Origin: Proteiniphilum acetatigenes DSM 18083
Lineage (GTDB): Bacteria; Bacteroidota; Bacteroidia; Bacteroidales; Dysgonomonadaceae
NCBI RefSeq assembly: GCF_000380985.1
Contig: NZ_KB905701.1
Span: 1-64,000, forward strand
Direction of reading: 5' to 3'
Length of the DNA stretch: 64,000 nt
Below, in pieces: positions 51,972-60,687 of the stretch. The translations under genes were made by a program, and so were the position numbers. Positions within the stretch are counted from its first letter, which is position 1. Each line of letters starts with the position of its first letter. Below the pieces are notes generated by a model. The model saw only the letters and a program-made list of their open reading frames with translations, did no database searches and was not told the origin of the DNA.

Positions 51972-52298
51972 ATGAAAACAGTTGAGTTTACATCTTATTT
52001 GGACTTCCAAAAATTGAACCGGTTGAGAGTTCGATTGGTTATAGATAATGGAATATTGTTAGATGTAATGTATCAATACGAAGCGTTTTTGCAAGGAGAA
52101 TGGTTGGCGATAGTTCGATATGATTGCGCTCACGGGTTTTTCCATAGAGATATTATGCTGCCAAATGGAGATAAAGAGAAGAAAGCGATTGAAATGGATA
52201 ATCTAAAAGCTGCCTCGAGATATGCCGAACAAGATTTGAAAGATCGTTGGCAATGGTATAAAGAGAGTTATATTAAAAAAATGAACAGAAGAAAATAA
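51972..52298 (+). CDS. DUF7718-like small protein, first gene of a two-gene unit
   Basis: 108 residues, soluble, no signal peptide. LNRLRVRLVIDNGILLDVMYQYEAFLQGEWLAIVRYDCAHGFFHRDIMLPNGDK holds a conserved-looking core (VRYDxAHGxxHRDxxxPxG) of a family I recall as DUF7718; the C-terminal third is lysine-rich and helical. The VRYD...HG..HRD residues could form an active site, but no activity is known to me. It overlaps the next gene (TAATG) and the pair has its own promoter and terminator, the build of a toxin-antitoxin or small two-part module. AT-rich compared with neighbours. Confidence 0.62.
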   Translation: MKTVEFTSYLDFQKLNRLRVRLVIDNGILLDVMYQYEAFLQGEWLAIVRYDCAHGFFHRDIMLPNGDKEKKAIEMDNLKAASRYAEQDLKDRWQWYKESYIKKMNRRK

Positions 52299-52528
52299 TG
52301 ACCCGAAAAGAGATAATTGAACGTAATATCAGTTTGACTTTTGACTTTGTACATCATCTTATTGACAATAAAGATGAATTAAATGAATTGCCGGACAATT
52401 TTGATATTGAGTTTGTCGATAAAGACTTTCCAAAAATTGAAATGAGAGCCGATACGATTCATACGTTATCGGAACCCGAAATTCCGAAAAAGTATGTACG
52501 CGTTAAAAGAACTTTTTCGTTAAACTAA
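52298..52528 (+). CDS. DUF5647-like small acidic protein, second gene of the unit
   Basis: 76 residues. MTRKEIIERNISLTFDFVHHLIDNKDELNELPDNFDIEFVDKDFP has an N-terminal helix and an acidic stretch; the C-terminus is basic (KKYVRVKRTFSLN). It resembles small proteins labelled DUF5647, of unknown function. It starts on the last base of the upstream stop codon. A terminator follows 53 bases later. A partner or antitoxin role is inference from size, acidity and coupling. Confidence 0.6.
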   Translation: MTRKEIIERNISLTFDFVHHLIDNKDELNELPDNFDIEFVDKDFPKIEMRADTIHTLSEPEIPKKYVRVKRTFSLN

Positions 52529-52581
52529 AGTGACGAAAGACAAAGTTAATTGAAATTTTTTCAAGAATATATAAAGAGGTA

Positions 52582-52612
52582 AACCGGTTGATTATCAATC
52601 GGTTTTTCTTTT
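52582..52612 (+). terminator. Intrinsic terminator after the DUF5647-like gene
   Basis: AACCGGTTG (52582-52590) pairs with CAATCGGTT (52596-52604, one G-T pair), then TTTCTTTT. Confidence 0.8.
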
Positions 52613-52623
52613 CGATAAATTTT

Positions 52624-52690
52624 AACTAATTAATATAGTTTATTTAACTAAATAAATTCGTTGGTAAACGAAAAGTTTTAGTTATATTTG
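52624..52690 (+). promoter_or_regulatory. blaI-type promoter and candidate operator
   Basis: GTTG (52660-52663), 19 bases, TATATTTG (52683-52690) is the promoter. Upstream TTTATTT-AACT-AAATAAA (52639-52656) is a perfect dyad, and ACTAA/TTAGT half sites recur at about 52625, 52636, 52647 and 52679, the spacing expected for a BlaI/MecI-type repressor acting on its own operon. The leader to 52831 ends with heptamers TTGTGTC, CTGATTC, TTGACTC, TTGTGTC, TAAATTT (52789-52823). Confidence 0.6.
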
Positions 52691-52831
52691 CGGCGTGATT
52701 CATTCAGAACCGCAAAGAAAAAATATAATAATCGTATAAAACTTTGATGAGAGGCAAACTCTCACACGAAGGCATGATTAAAAATGTCTTGTGTCCTGAT
52801 TCTTGACTCTTGTGTCTAAATTTTTAATTGT

Positions 52832-53200
52832 ATGAGGGAATTAACAGCAAGGGAAGAAGAGGTGATGCGTTTTTTTTGGGATGAAGGACCACTCTTTGTG
52901 AAGCAATTGGTGGAGAAGTACCCTGATCCGAAACCGCATTTCAATACATTATCTACTTACGCCCGGATGCTCGAAGAGAAGGGCTTTCTCTCGCACGAAG
53001 CATTTGGTACCACCTATCGTTATTTCGCGATCATCAGTGAAGAGGAATACCGCAACGGGACATTGAGGAGTGTGGTGAAGAAATATTTCGATAACTCCTA
53101 CCTGAGTGTGGTTTCGTCGCTTATAAAAGAACAGGATATCTCTGTAGAAGAGATTCGGAATTTACTGGACGAAGTGGAAAAGTCTGATTCTAAAAAATAA
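52832..53200 (+). CDS. BlaI/MecI-type repressor
   Basis: 122 residues. LTAREEEVMRFFWDEGPLFVKQLVEKYPDPKPHFNTLSTYARMLEEKGFL is the winged helix of the BlaI/MecI/CopY family; the C-terminal helices form the dimer. In the family the repressor is cleaved or released when the co-encoded BlaR1-like membrane peptidase senses its signal. The partner gene follows five bases later. No beta-lactamase is adjacent. Confidence 0.93.
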   Translation: MRELTAREEEVMRFFWDEGPLFVKQLVEKYPDPKPHFNTLSTYARMLEEKGFLSHEAFGTTYRYFAIISEEEYRNGTLRSVVKKYFDNSYLSVVSSLIKEQDISVEEIRNLLDEVEKSDSKK

Positions 53201-53205
53201 CTGGT

Positions 53206-55071
53206 ATGGAACTCTTTCTCTATTGGCTGCTTCGGGCATCCGTTTTAATGGCATTATTTTACGGCTTATACAAGTTTTTTTTCGCCAATAATACGTTTCA
53301 TAATGTCAACCGTTGTTCGTTGATATTCATATTACTGGTGATATCAGTGCTTCCCCTTTTCCGTTTCAACTTTATTCCTGAGAAAAAGACGGAACCGGTT
53401 ACCGGAACGTTTTCGATGGATCTTTCTTCCATCCCCGTCACTGAATTTGTGGAAACGCAACCGCGGGTAGAAATTCCATGGATGCATATCCTGATAATTT
53501 TGTTTGCCATAGGATTTCTTTTCACGTTTATCCGTTACCTGATAGGGTTGAGCCAGATCGCCGTTATCATCCGGAATTCAGAAAAACAAATGCTGCCTGA
53601 TCATACTGTTTTGTGTGTGACCGATAAGAATATTTCGCCGTTCAGTTGGATGAAATATATTGTCCTTTCCCGCAGGGAATTATCGGCAGATAACCAGGCA
53701 GTGATCCGCCATGAGAGGGCGCACATTCATTTACGGCATTCGGTCGATATGATCTTTTTCGATCTTTTTACCTGCATCTTCTGGTTCAATCCGTTCTCAT
53801 GGTTGTTGCGTCGGGAAATTCAGTCTGTCCATGAATATCAGGCAGACGAAAAGGTGCTCAGTCAGGGGATCGATTCTAAACAATACCAACTTCTATTAAT
53901 CCGCAAAAGCGTGGGTGAATATAAATTTGCTTTGGCAAATAATTTCCGGCAACGCGACCTGCACAAACGAATTACTATGATGAAGAAAAATAAAACAAAC
54001 AGACACGTGAAATGGAACTATACAATGGTATTTCCCGTATTGTTCCTGGCAATGATCGCACTTTCGGTACCGAAGCTGAATGCGAAAGCAATAGAAGATA
54101 TACCTGAAACAAAAGAATATTTTCAAAATAGGAAGGCTAATATTTTTATAGGGACAAGTGATAGCGCGAAATCGGAAGGCGGAAAAATAATGGGGAGTGA
54201 ACTGATAGATTTGATATCCGGAAAAAATGAAAACTTAAAAATGAAATTAGGAGAAGGGAACAATCCTTTAGTAATTTACAACGGAAAAGAAATTTCATTG
54301 GCAGAATTATCAAGATTATCTGCACAAGATATTGCACACTACCAACTTTTTTGGAGCAGAACTGCTACTGAAAGATATGGAGATAAGGGTAAAGATGGTG
54401 CGGTAATCATCACAAAAAAACTGACAGTTCCGGAAAAGACAAAAAATGTTCCGAAAGACTCAACATTGACCGGTTCCAAAAGAAATATCAAATTTGCCAT
54501 AAACGGTTTAGAAGATATAAATAAACCCCTGATAATAGTAGATGGGAAGAAAGTGTCTTCCGTTGAATTGCAGGAACTTAATCCGGAGGATATAGAAGCG
54601 ATCTCTATCTTAAAAGGTAAAACAGGTATCGATATATACGGAGATGAGGGAAAAGACGGAGTGGTGCTGATCACGACTAAAAATGCAATAAAAGAAGGAC
54701 CGTCGATACGTTATAAGGCTGATTCCCTTATTATTTCCTCTTTGAACAATAAGGCTGAAACAATTCCTACTATGTCTATTTCCACTGAATCGAATCCTTC
54801 CCTTACCTATAAGCGATCTAATAATCCAAACCTTAAAGAATTTTTAAACAATGAAGTGATATTTAGAGTGGAAAACCCAGACGGAACCTCCCCGTTGATT
54901 ATTCTCGATGGTGAAAAAATGCCGAAAGATTTTGAACTGAATTCCATTGATGTCAAAGAAATTGAATCCATGTCGGTGTTGAAAGATAAAAACGCAACGG
55001 AAATCTATGGCGACGAGGGAAAGAATGGTGTAATCATTATTACGAAAAAGATTCCGGATCAAAACCCGTAG
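53206..55071 (+). CDS. BlaR1-like M56 peptidase with three TonB-plug-like repeats
   Basis: 621 residues. Four membrane helices (about 5-25, 35-50, 95-115 and 280-300) surround the M56 zinc site HERAHIHLRHSVD with the downstream EYQADEKV. In place of a penicillin-binding sensor domain, the extracytoplasmic C-terminus carries three repeats (about 345-404, 430-490, 555-616), each with a PL-I-x-GK/E start, a D-I/V-x-x-x-x-x-x-x-K segment and YGD(K/E)GK(D/N)GVVIIT. This block is the plug-domain motif of TonB-dependent receptors (xxAxIYGxxGxxGVIIITTK). The repeats suggest a sensing or partner-binding module. The 3' end overlaps the hydrolase gene by 13 bases. Confidence 0.9.
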   Translation: MELFLYWLLRASVLMALFYGLYKFFFANNTFHNVNRCSLIFILLVISVLPLFRFNFIPEKKTEPVTGTFSMDLSSIPVTEFVETQPRVEIPWMHILIILFAIGFLFTFIRYLIGLSQIAVIIRNSEKQMLPDHTVLCVTDKNISPFSWMKYIVLSRRELSADNQAVIRHERAHIHLRHSVDMIFFDLFTCIFWFNPFSWLLRREIQSVHEYQADEKVLSQGIDSKQYQLLLIRKSVGEYKFALANNFRQRDLHKRITMMKKNKTNRHVKWNYTMVFPVLFLAMIALSVPKLNAKAIEDIPETKEYFQNRKANIFIGTSDSAKSEGGKIMGSELIDLISGKNENLKMKLGEGNNPLVIYNGKEISLAELSRLSAQDIAHYQLFWSRTATERYGDKGKDGAVIITKKLTVPEKTKNVPKDSTLTGSKRNIKFAINGLEDINKPLIIVDGKKVSSVELQELNPEDIEAISILKGKTGIDIYGDEGKDGVVLITTKNAIKEGPSIRYKADSLIISSLNNKAETIPTMSISTESNPSLTYKRSNNPNLKEFLNNEVIFRVENPDGTSPLIILDGEKMPKDFELNSIDVKEIESMSVLKDKNATEIYGDEGKNGVIIITKKIPDQNP

Positions 55072-56141
55072 GCTGCGCGGCGCATCTCTTTTTGCGATGC
55101 GAACGGATGCGGCGGTTTCAGGTAGCGTTCCAGAAATTTGTGTACCGTGAAACGGATATCAGTGGCTTCCTTACTGTCGATCCGATCGAAACCGTGACCG
55201 CCGGAGGCATCCTGAAAGACTTTGTATTCGAACTCTTTGCCATGCTTTTTGAGCGTATTGATCATCAGTTGTACCTCTTCCACATACACATCGTTATCGT
55301 TGGTATTGGTATAGATGAGTAGCGGCTTGTCGAGATTTTGTGCATAGTGCGTGGGTGAACGGCGGACGTATTCTTCGGGATTCTCTTCAATGGATTCGCC
55401 GATATGATAGGGTGTGGTAAAGTAGGCGGTATAACTCTCATCATGTGATGCCAGACGGTTCTCCAGGTCGCTGACCGGAACTCCGGCGAACGCGCATTGG
55501 TATTTGTCGCCATGTTGAAGTATCTGCATCAGGGCAATCATGCCACCGTGACTCCACCCGATTACGCCTACTCGTGAAGGGTCGACAATACTATAATTTT
55601 CAATCATATAATTACGGCTTTCCAGTACATCGTCGTTTTCCCGTCCGCCGTAATCGATATTTTCGTATGTCGCTTTCCCGTAACCTGTGCTGCCCCGGTA
55701 TTCGGCTGATACCACAATATATCCCTGGGCAATAAGTTCACGCACAATATGAGAATAATAAGTGGAGAAATTGGCATGTATTCCACTGTGAGGAAGTACG
55801 ATAAGGGGATACGTTTTCTTAGGATTGACATTTTTCGGGATGAAAACATAACTGTAAAATTGCAGTTTATTGCCGGCAAAACGGTCTTCCGGGTCTTTGG
55901 GTTTCCAACGGGGTGTGCTTGTGAGCCGCACTTTATCTACATGGGCTATATCTTCCAGCCGGCGAAGCCACATCAGGTCGTCAATTTGTTTCTCCAATAT
56001 ATCGAACCGGTGTTGGTAATCCGAAAGTTTTTGTTCCAGCGATTTTAACTGTAATAGCAGGGAGTCTTCTTTCTGTGGGAACGCGGAAAAAATGTTGAGA
56101 ACAGCAATAATAGCCGATAAAAAGAGAACGTTCGTTTTCAT
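55059..56141 (-). CDS. Secreted alpha/beta hydrolase, S9/dienelactone-hydrolase-like
   Basis: 360 residues. Signal peptide (1-22), then a coiled-coil segment (about 25-55, LLLQLKSLEQKLSDYQHRFDILEKQ), then the hydrolase fold. The nucleophile serine is in VGVIGWSHGGMIALM, the acid near NTNDNDVYVEE and the histidine in GGHGFDRID. VVSAEYRGSTGYGKATYE is a prolyl-oligopeptidase-like motif. It acts in the periplasm on a peptide or ester; the substrate is unknown. The N-terminal coiled coil is an unusual addition. Confidence 0.88.
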   Translation of the reverse strand: MKTNVLFLSAIIAVLNIFSAFPQKEDSLLLQLKSLEQKLSDYQHRFDILEKQIDDLMWLRRLEDIAHVDKVRLTSTPRWKPKDPEDRFAGNKLQFYSYVFIPKNVNPKKTYPLIVLPHSGIHANFSTYYSHIVRELIAQGYIVVSAEYRGSTGYGKATYENIDYGGRENDDVLESRNYMIENYSIVDPSRVGVIGWSHGGMIALMQILQHGDKYQCAFAGVPVSDLENRLASHDESYTAYFTTPYHIGESIEENPEEYVRRSPTHYAQNLDKPLLIYTNTNDNDVYVEEVQLMINTLKKHGKEFEYKVFQDASGGHGFDRIDSKEATDIRFTVHKFLERYLKPPHPFASQKEMRRAAYGF

Positions 56142-56210
56142 AAGCGTTATAATTTTATATTTTCAGGTTCTTAAGACATTCTTTGCCATATGCCTCCCCG
56201 GTGGAATTTT

Positions 56211-56993
56211 TTATAATTTGGAGGAAACAGTATAGGCATCGTGATAAAAGATAAGCGTACGTTTATCTTTTATTGCTTTGTCCATAAAACGTTTTTTTTC
56301 TTCCATAGCTATGACCACGCTGTTGTCATAGGCAGAAAGCCAGCTTAGTGACAGGTTGAGTGAAGTGGGTACCACGTCGCCCGGAAAGGCGTAATTACCT
56401 TCTTCCGTATCGAAAAGCACGGCGATCTGTCCCGGAGTATGTCCGTCATACAATTCCAACCGGATATGTTCGTCGAGTTGCATATCTTCCAGTACAAATT
56501 GTAACTGTCCCGCATCATATACCGGTTCAATATTGTCCGGGAAAAAGGAGCCTTTTTCGAAAAGTGAAGGGTTTCTGTAATTCTTCCATTGGGCGAGGCT
56601 CAGATGATAAGTGGCGTTAGGATAGGCAGGAACCGCTTCTTTATTGCTGTTAAATACTGTGCAACCGCCACAGTGATCGAAATGGAGATGGGTAATGATC
56701 ACGTCGGTCACCTCTTCCGGCGCATATCCGATTTTCCGGATCTCTCCGGCAATATCCTTCTGATTGAAAGGTTGAAAGAATTTCAACCGGGAGTTGTGTT
56801 TGTCGCCTATTCCCGCATCCACAAGGATACGTCTTTTATCTGTCTCGATAAAGAGGCAGCGGAGCGCCATCACACACATATTCTTTTCATCTACCTTATA
56901 TTTTGCCGACCAGTATTTTTTTGGTACGGGGCCGAACATGACTCCGCCATCGCCGAGGAAATATCCCGATTCAATGATATGGAACTTGATCAT
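56211..56993 (-). CDS. Metallo-beta-lactamase-fold hydrolase
   Basis: 260 residues, cytoplasmic. DVIITHLHFDHCGGCTVF is the HxHxDH metal motif; RRILVDAGIGDK, LELYDGHTPGQIAVLF and ILVDAG give the remaining ligands. The layout matches AHL-lactonase/quinoprotein-like MBL hydrolases, but the substrate is not determinable. Monocistronic, minus strand. Confidence 0.92.
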   Translation of the reverse strand: MIKFHIIESGYFLGDGGVMFGPVPKKYWSAKYKVDEKNMCVMALRCLFIETDKRRILVDAGIGDKHNSRLKFFQPFNQKDIAGEIRKIGYAPEEVTDVIITHLHFDHCGGCTVFNSNKEAVPAYPNATYHLSLAQWKNYRNPSLFEKGSFFPDNIEPVYDAGQLQFVLEDMQLDEHIRLELYDGHTPGQIAVLFDTEEGNYAFPGDVVPTSLNLSLSWLSAYDNSVVIAMEEKKRFMDKAIKDKRTLIFYHDAYTVSSKL

Positions 56994-57112
56994 ACTCTAT
57001 AAATATTTATACAAAATTACCTCTTTTTGTCGTATTCTATACTGAATACAACGAATTTCATTAAACAACCATGATCCCCGATCGGTTTTTATACAGATCC
57101 AATTATTTAAAA

Positions 57113-57152
57113 ACCGGGATCGTATCTCTTTTTTAAAAGATACAATCCCGGT
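57113..57152 (-). terminator. Strong terminator of the sigma-factor operon
   Basis: ACCGGGAT, one mismatch, GTATCT pairs with AGATAC and ATCCCGGT (57113-57127 with 57138-57152). On the minus strand TTTTT follows. It lies 46 bases after the outer-membrane protein gene. Confidence 0.85.
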
Positions 57153-57197
57153 CTGTTTATTGTGAAGTTTTGTGCTGTGTAAGAATCTTTTCCTGCG

Positions 57198-58112
57198 TCA
57201 GAAGTAAAGTTGTACTCCAATAGTTGCCTGATTGGCTTCAGGTCCTTTATTGTTTCTGAAGAGGTTGAACGGTGAATATGAAATAAAGAAACCCAGATCA
57301 TTGACCCCTCCCTGGGCCAGTAAATCCAGTGTAACGGGACGAATATTCAGTTCTCCGGGAAGTTTTGTCTTCTCTTTTTTCCCGTTTTCATTATTCCTCC
57401 AAACTGCGGATGATGATGCGGTCTTTACTTTGGCGACTACACCTGCATTCAGAAAAAAATGCGATCGACGTCCCAAATCCCAATTGGTTTCTATGAGGAA
57501 AGGAAAGGTGAGATAGGTGTAGTGCAGGCGGGAGTCTCTGTATTCATTGCCCGGTTCTGTGGTGGTAACAACCGATTTGTAATCCTCTACTTCGATGGCT
57601 TTGTTGTTTTGCCAGTGGATGGAATTGAACTGGATACCCATACCGACAATTCCGGTGAAATTGCTGTTTCCTATGCGCCACGAACCTTCAATGGGATTCA
57701 GGTTATACTGCAATGAACGACTCAGGTTGACAATGGATGCCAATTCCCCATCGAAATCAAGGCCCTGGGGCAGATTGGAGAATCCCACGCCGAAACCGGC
57801 CCAGTGCGAACGGCTTGGGCGACGCTTGCTTTTCGGTTTGAAAATATCAGGCACGGAGATCTCAAAACTATTTGCATATATCCGTTCAATACTCCTTCCT
57901 TCTGTAAAGATGCCTTCGTAGACCTTCCGGCTCTCTATAGTATCTCCCTGTTCATTCCGATGATATACCGAGATATTTATCTCATTATCGTTTTCTGAAA
58001 TGACCACTTTCCGGTTGTTATAATGAAAAGTGGTGTCGGCAGGAAACGTTGAGGAAGCTGCCATATACAAGGCTAGCGACAAAAAAATGATGGTAAATGT
58101 AGTTTTCTTCAT
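57198..58112 (-). CDS. Outer-membrane beta-barrel protein (PorT-like)
   Basis: 304 residues. Signal peptide (1-24). A short N-terminal beta region (30-100) is followed by alternating amphipathic strands: HWAGFGVGFSNL, WRIGNSNFTGIVGMGIQF, LHYTYLTFPFLIETNWDLG, HFFLNAGVVAKVKT and ATIGVQLYF ending in phenylalanine, as outer-membrane barrels do. It belongs to the broad PorT/OMP_b-brl_2 group. Last gene of the ECF sigma operon, so it may be its target; the role is unknown. Confidence 0.83.
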   Translation of the reverse strand: MKKTTFTIIFLSLALYMAASSTFPADTTFHYNNRKVVISENDNEINISVYHRNEQGDTIESRKVYEGIFTEGRSIERIYANSFEISVPDIFKPKSKRRPSRSHWAGFGVGFSNLPQGLDFDGELASIVNLSRSLQYNLNPIEGSWRIGNSNFTGIVGMGIQFNSIHWQNNKAIEVEDYKSVVTTTEPGNEYRDSRLHYTYLTFPFLIETNWDLGRRSHFFLNAGVVAKVKTASSSAVWRNNENGKKEKTKLPGELNIRPVTLDLLAQGGVNDLGFFISYSPFNLFRNNKGPEANQATIGVQLYF

Positions 58113-58240
58113 TGTTTTATATTGTTTGATGATTTTATTTCAATTCAAAATTCCGAATTCAAGATTTAAGAGTCCAGCATCCCGGACTTCTTCTAATTTC
58201 TAATTTCAGTCTTCCGACTTCTCCACTTCTAACTTTTCAT

Positions 58241-58699
58241 TTACTCCTTTTTAATAAATAGCCGGTTGATCAGTTCTTCGGAATCCTTTCCACCTTCCAT
58301 ATAAATGAGTGTGGCAGTACCGTCGTCTCCGATTTTGAACAAGATATACCGGTTGGTTTGGTTTTCCTCTTCCGGTAGCTGATAATAACCTGAAGAGATA
58401 ATACCGTTGCTGATGACTTCTTTTATCTGGTGCGCCTGTTTTTTATCTGTTTCAAGGCACTGTTGTATTTCATCCAGAATGGTCCGGTTATATTGCAGGG
58501 TAATGCTGCGGTATTTATCGAGTCGATAATTATGGAGCGCCTTGCCGGAGAGGACTACCATTGTAGCGCCTTTTTGCTTGCCATATTTTTCGAAAACAGT
58601 ATTGATCCTCAGGTTTTCCTGTGCTTGTACCGTCACTCCGGAGGTTACCAGCAACAGGAAAAGGATAAGCAGGCGTGGAAATGTTCTTTTTATCTTCAT
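58241..58699 (-). CDS. Small secreted protein, DUF6108-like
   Basis: 152 residues. Signal peptide (1-26, RTFPRLLILFLLLVTSGVTVQAQ). ENLRINTVFEKYGKQKGATMVVLSGKALHNYRLDKYRSITLQYN resembles a family I recall as DUF6108 in Bacteroidales sigma/anti-sigma operons; no motif suggests an enzyme. Gap to the next gene (58113-58240) carries seven-base units (ATTCAAG, ATTTAAG; TTCTAAT twice). Confidence 0.65.
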   Translation of the reverse strand: MKIKRTFPRLLILFLLLVTSGVTVQAQENLRINTVFEKYGKQKGATMVVLSGKALHNYRLDKYRSITLQYNRTILDEIQQCLETDKKQAHQIKEVISNGIISSGYYQLPEEENQTNRYILFKIGDDGTATLIYMEGGKDSEELINRLFIKKE

Positions 58700-58762
58700 T
58701 GTGATATCATGTTGATGTTCAAATAGTAAACAGGCTTTATAAGAAGATTCACCATAATTGAT

Positions 58763-59215
58763 TTATTCCAGAATAAAGCGGAGCTGATCTTCTATGATGT
58801 CACTCTCGGACTGTACTTTTCCGAAAGATGCTTCAGCATATTTACGGACTGTAGCCGGATCTGTAATTTGTTTGCCGTCCACCCACACATAGCTTTCGTT
58901 CAGTGACGATTGTCGATCGGGACGTGTCAGTAATAGGATTGCGATCAGCAGTGAGGCTGCCACGGCAGCAATTGTCAGTAATTTTCTTAAAAACACGGGT
59001 CTGCGGCGAGCAGGAACATTGTTTTCGCTACGGATCTCATTCAATACGGCCAGTGCTGCTGCTTCGTCGTCGAGAAAACAGAATATGGATGCGTATACTT
59101 TCAGGTCTTCAGGCAGATTGTCCTGCGCAAAATAACGACGTAATATCTTCTCTTCTTCGGCAGAGCTGTCTCCTTCAAAATATTTGTCTAATAGATGTCT
59201 GATATCTGTTGTCAT
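58763..59215 (-). CDS. Putative anti-sigma factor
   Basis: 150 residues. The N-terminal cytoplasmic helices (MTTDIRHLLDKYFEGDSSAEEEKILRRYFAQ) look like the sigma-binding end of Bacteroidetes anti-sigma proteins. A membrane helix (about 75-95, LLTIAAVAASLLIAILLL) precedes a short periplasmic tail. It overlaps the sigma gene by four bases, which is the strongest argument. No FecR domain is present. Confidence 0.75.
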   Translation of the reverse strand: MTTDIRHLLDKYFEGDSSAEEEKILRRYFAQDNLPEDLKVYASIFCFLDDEAAALAVLNEIRSENNVPARRRPVFLRKLLTIAAVAASLLIAILLLTRPDRQSSLNESYVWVDGKQITDPATVRKYAEASFGKVQSESDIIEDQLRFILE

Positions 59216-59733
59216 TTTGTTGATTGTTGGGTTTGATAATACATCAGGTACAATTCGCGTATCCGTTTGCGTGCCCGTGAGAGGTTATTGCGTACGGCTT
59301 CGGCTGCAATACCTGTCATCTCGCTGATTTCGACGGTTTCAAATCCTTCGAGATCTTTCATTTGCAAGATACGTTGTTGTAATGGCGGCAGCATCTCAAT
59401 GATCCTGCGAATGGCATTACGTTCTTCTTTTTCTTCAAGCAATGAATCAGGGAGTTGTTCTCCCGTTTCTTTGCCGAGTAACTCCAGTTCATCGGAGAAT
59501 GGCTTCCGGCTCCGGATCTTGTCAATACTCAGGTTCTTCACCATTGTTGTGCTGTATGCTTCCATATTTTCATATTGATCGATCCGGTCACGGAAATGCC
59601 AGATCTTCAGACATACATCCTGCACCACATCTTCCGCATCCTCGGTATTCCCTGTGATGCGGCGGGCGACTGCGAGTAACGACGGGCGCAGTGCAACGAC
59701 TATTCTTTTGTATTCAACAATGTCCATACTCAT
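59212..59733 (-). CDS. ECF-type RNA polymerase sigma factor
   Basis: 173 residues. Region 2 has ITGNTEDAEDVVQDVCLKIWHFRDRIDQYENMEAYSTTMVKNLSIDKIR; region 4 has MLPPLQQRILQMKDLEGFETVEISEMTGIAAEAVRNNLSRARKRIREL. A linker with SLLEEKEERNA joins them. It redirects RNA polymerase to envelope-related promoters under control of the co-encoded anti-sigma protein. Upstream, GTATCAAAAC and GTATCATCAAAAC (59751-59773, plus strand) form a direct repeat that may be its own promoter. Confidence 0.93.
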   Translation of the reverse strand: MSMDIVEYKRIVVALRPSLLAVARRITGNTEDAEDVVQDVCLKIWHFRDRIDQYENMEAYSTTMVKNLSIDKIRSRKPFSDELELLGKETGEQLPDSLLEEKEERNAIRRIIEMLPPLQQRILQMKDLEGFETVEISEMTGIAAEAVRNNLSRARKRIRELYLMYYQTQQSTK

Positions 59734-59949
59734 TTATCCGACGAGAAAGGGTATCAAAACGTATCATCAAAACATAATTTTTTTTTCAGTTAACCGGAGA
59801 TTAGTGTTTTTTTAATGGAAGGCAGGTGTTATTGGCTTTTTTGCTCCGGAATTGATTTGATCCCTACAATCAGGACGAGTGAATGTGCCATAATGGTACA
59901 ATAGTAGAAAATATCCCGGGTCTATGGTGTAAAACTTGATCATAAGTTG

Positions 59950-59957
59950 TAATTTTG
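59950..59957 (+). promoter_or_regulatory. -7 element of the DUF4924 gene
   Basis: TAATTTTG, 14 bases before ATG 59972; this rules out the in-frame upstream start at 59936. Confidence 0.5.
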
Positions 59958-59971
59958 TGCAAAATTACGTT

Positions 59972-60502
59972 ATGTTGATAGCCCGGCAAAAAAAACAAGA
60001 GAATATTGCAGAATATTTGCTGTACATGTGGCAACTGGAAGATATCTTGCGATCATATGAATTGGATATCGACAAGGTACAGCAATCGCTGATTGACCCC
60101 GTGTATCATACGGAAGAAGAAAAGAAAGAAGCACGTGACTGGTATGAAGGACTGATCTTGATGATGAAATCGGAGGGTGTACAGAAAGAGGGACATCTGC
60201 AAATCAACAAGAACCTGATCATAGACCTTACCGATCTTCACCTACGGTTATTGAAAGACCCTAAGGAGTCGGCATATATTGGTGTTTACCACAATACACT
60301 GCCTCATATTGTGGCTTTAAGGGCAAAGTCGGGGAACAAGGATGTATCTGAACTGGAAACCTGCTTTACGGCTTTGTACGGGTACTTGTTGCTGAAATTG
60401 CAGAAACGGGAAATCTCCGCTGAGACACAGGCTGCTATTGCTCAAATTACCGGCCTGTTACGGCTTCTTTCCCCAAAATATCAAGCTGTTGAGGAAGAGT
60501 AA
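59972..60502 (+). CDS. DUF4924 family protein
   Basis: 176 residues from ATG 59972 (MLIARQKKQENIAEYLLYMWQLEDILRS). Wholly helical and charged, soluble. LRLLKDPKESAYIGVYHNTLPHIVALRAKSG is the recognisable core of DUF4924, a Bacteroidales-specific family of unknown role that usually precedes rfbD and prfC as it does here. Confidence 0.88.
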   Translation: MLIARQKKQENIAEYLLYMWQLEDILRSYELDIDKVQQSLIDPVYHTEEEKKEARDWYEGLILMMKSEGVQKEGHLQINKNLIIDLTDLHLRLLKDPKESAYIGVYHNTLPHIVALRAKSGNKDVSELETCFTALYGYLLLKLQKREISAETQAAIAQITGLLRLLSPKYQAVEEE

Positions 60503-60647
60503 ATTGATCCCGACAAGTCGGGACAGGTAGTGATGATTTGATAATTTACTGATGTGATGATTAGTTAATAAGCCAATAAGACTAATGTGATGATTTGAGA
60601 ATGTGTTGATGTGGTAATTGATAATTGTGCCAATGTGCCAATAAGTT

Positions 60648-60675
60648 GGTAATTGGTAATTGGTAATTGGTAATT
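60648..60675 (+). repeat. GGTAATT heptamer array before rfbD
   Basis: Four GGTAATT units (60648-60675). The gap 60503-60647 before it has further GGTAATT/GATAATT units (from about 60612), CCAATAAG and GTGATGATT near-repeats and no reading frame. Confidence 0.88.
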
Positions 60676-60687
60676 AAAAAAAAAGCG

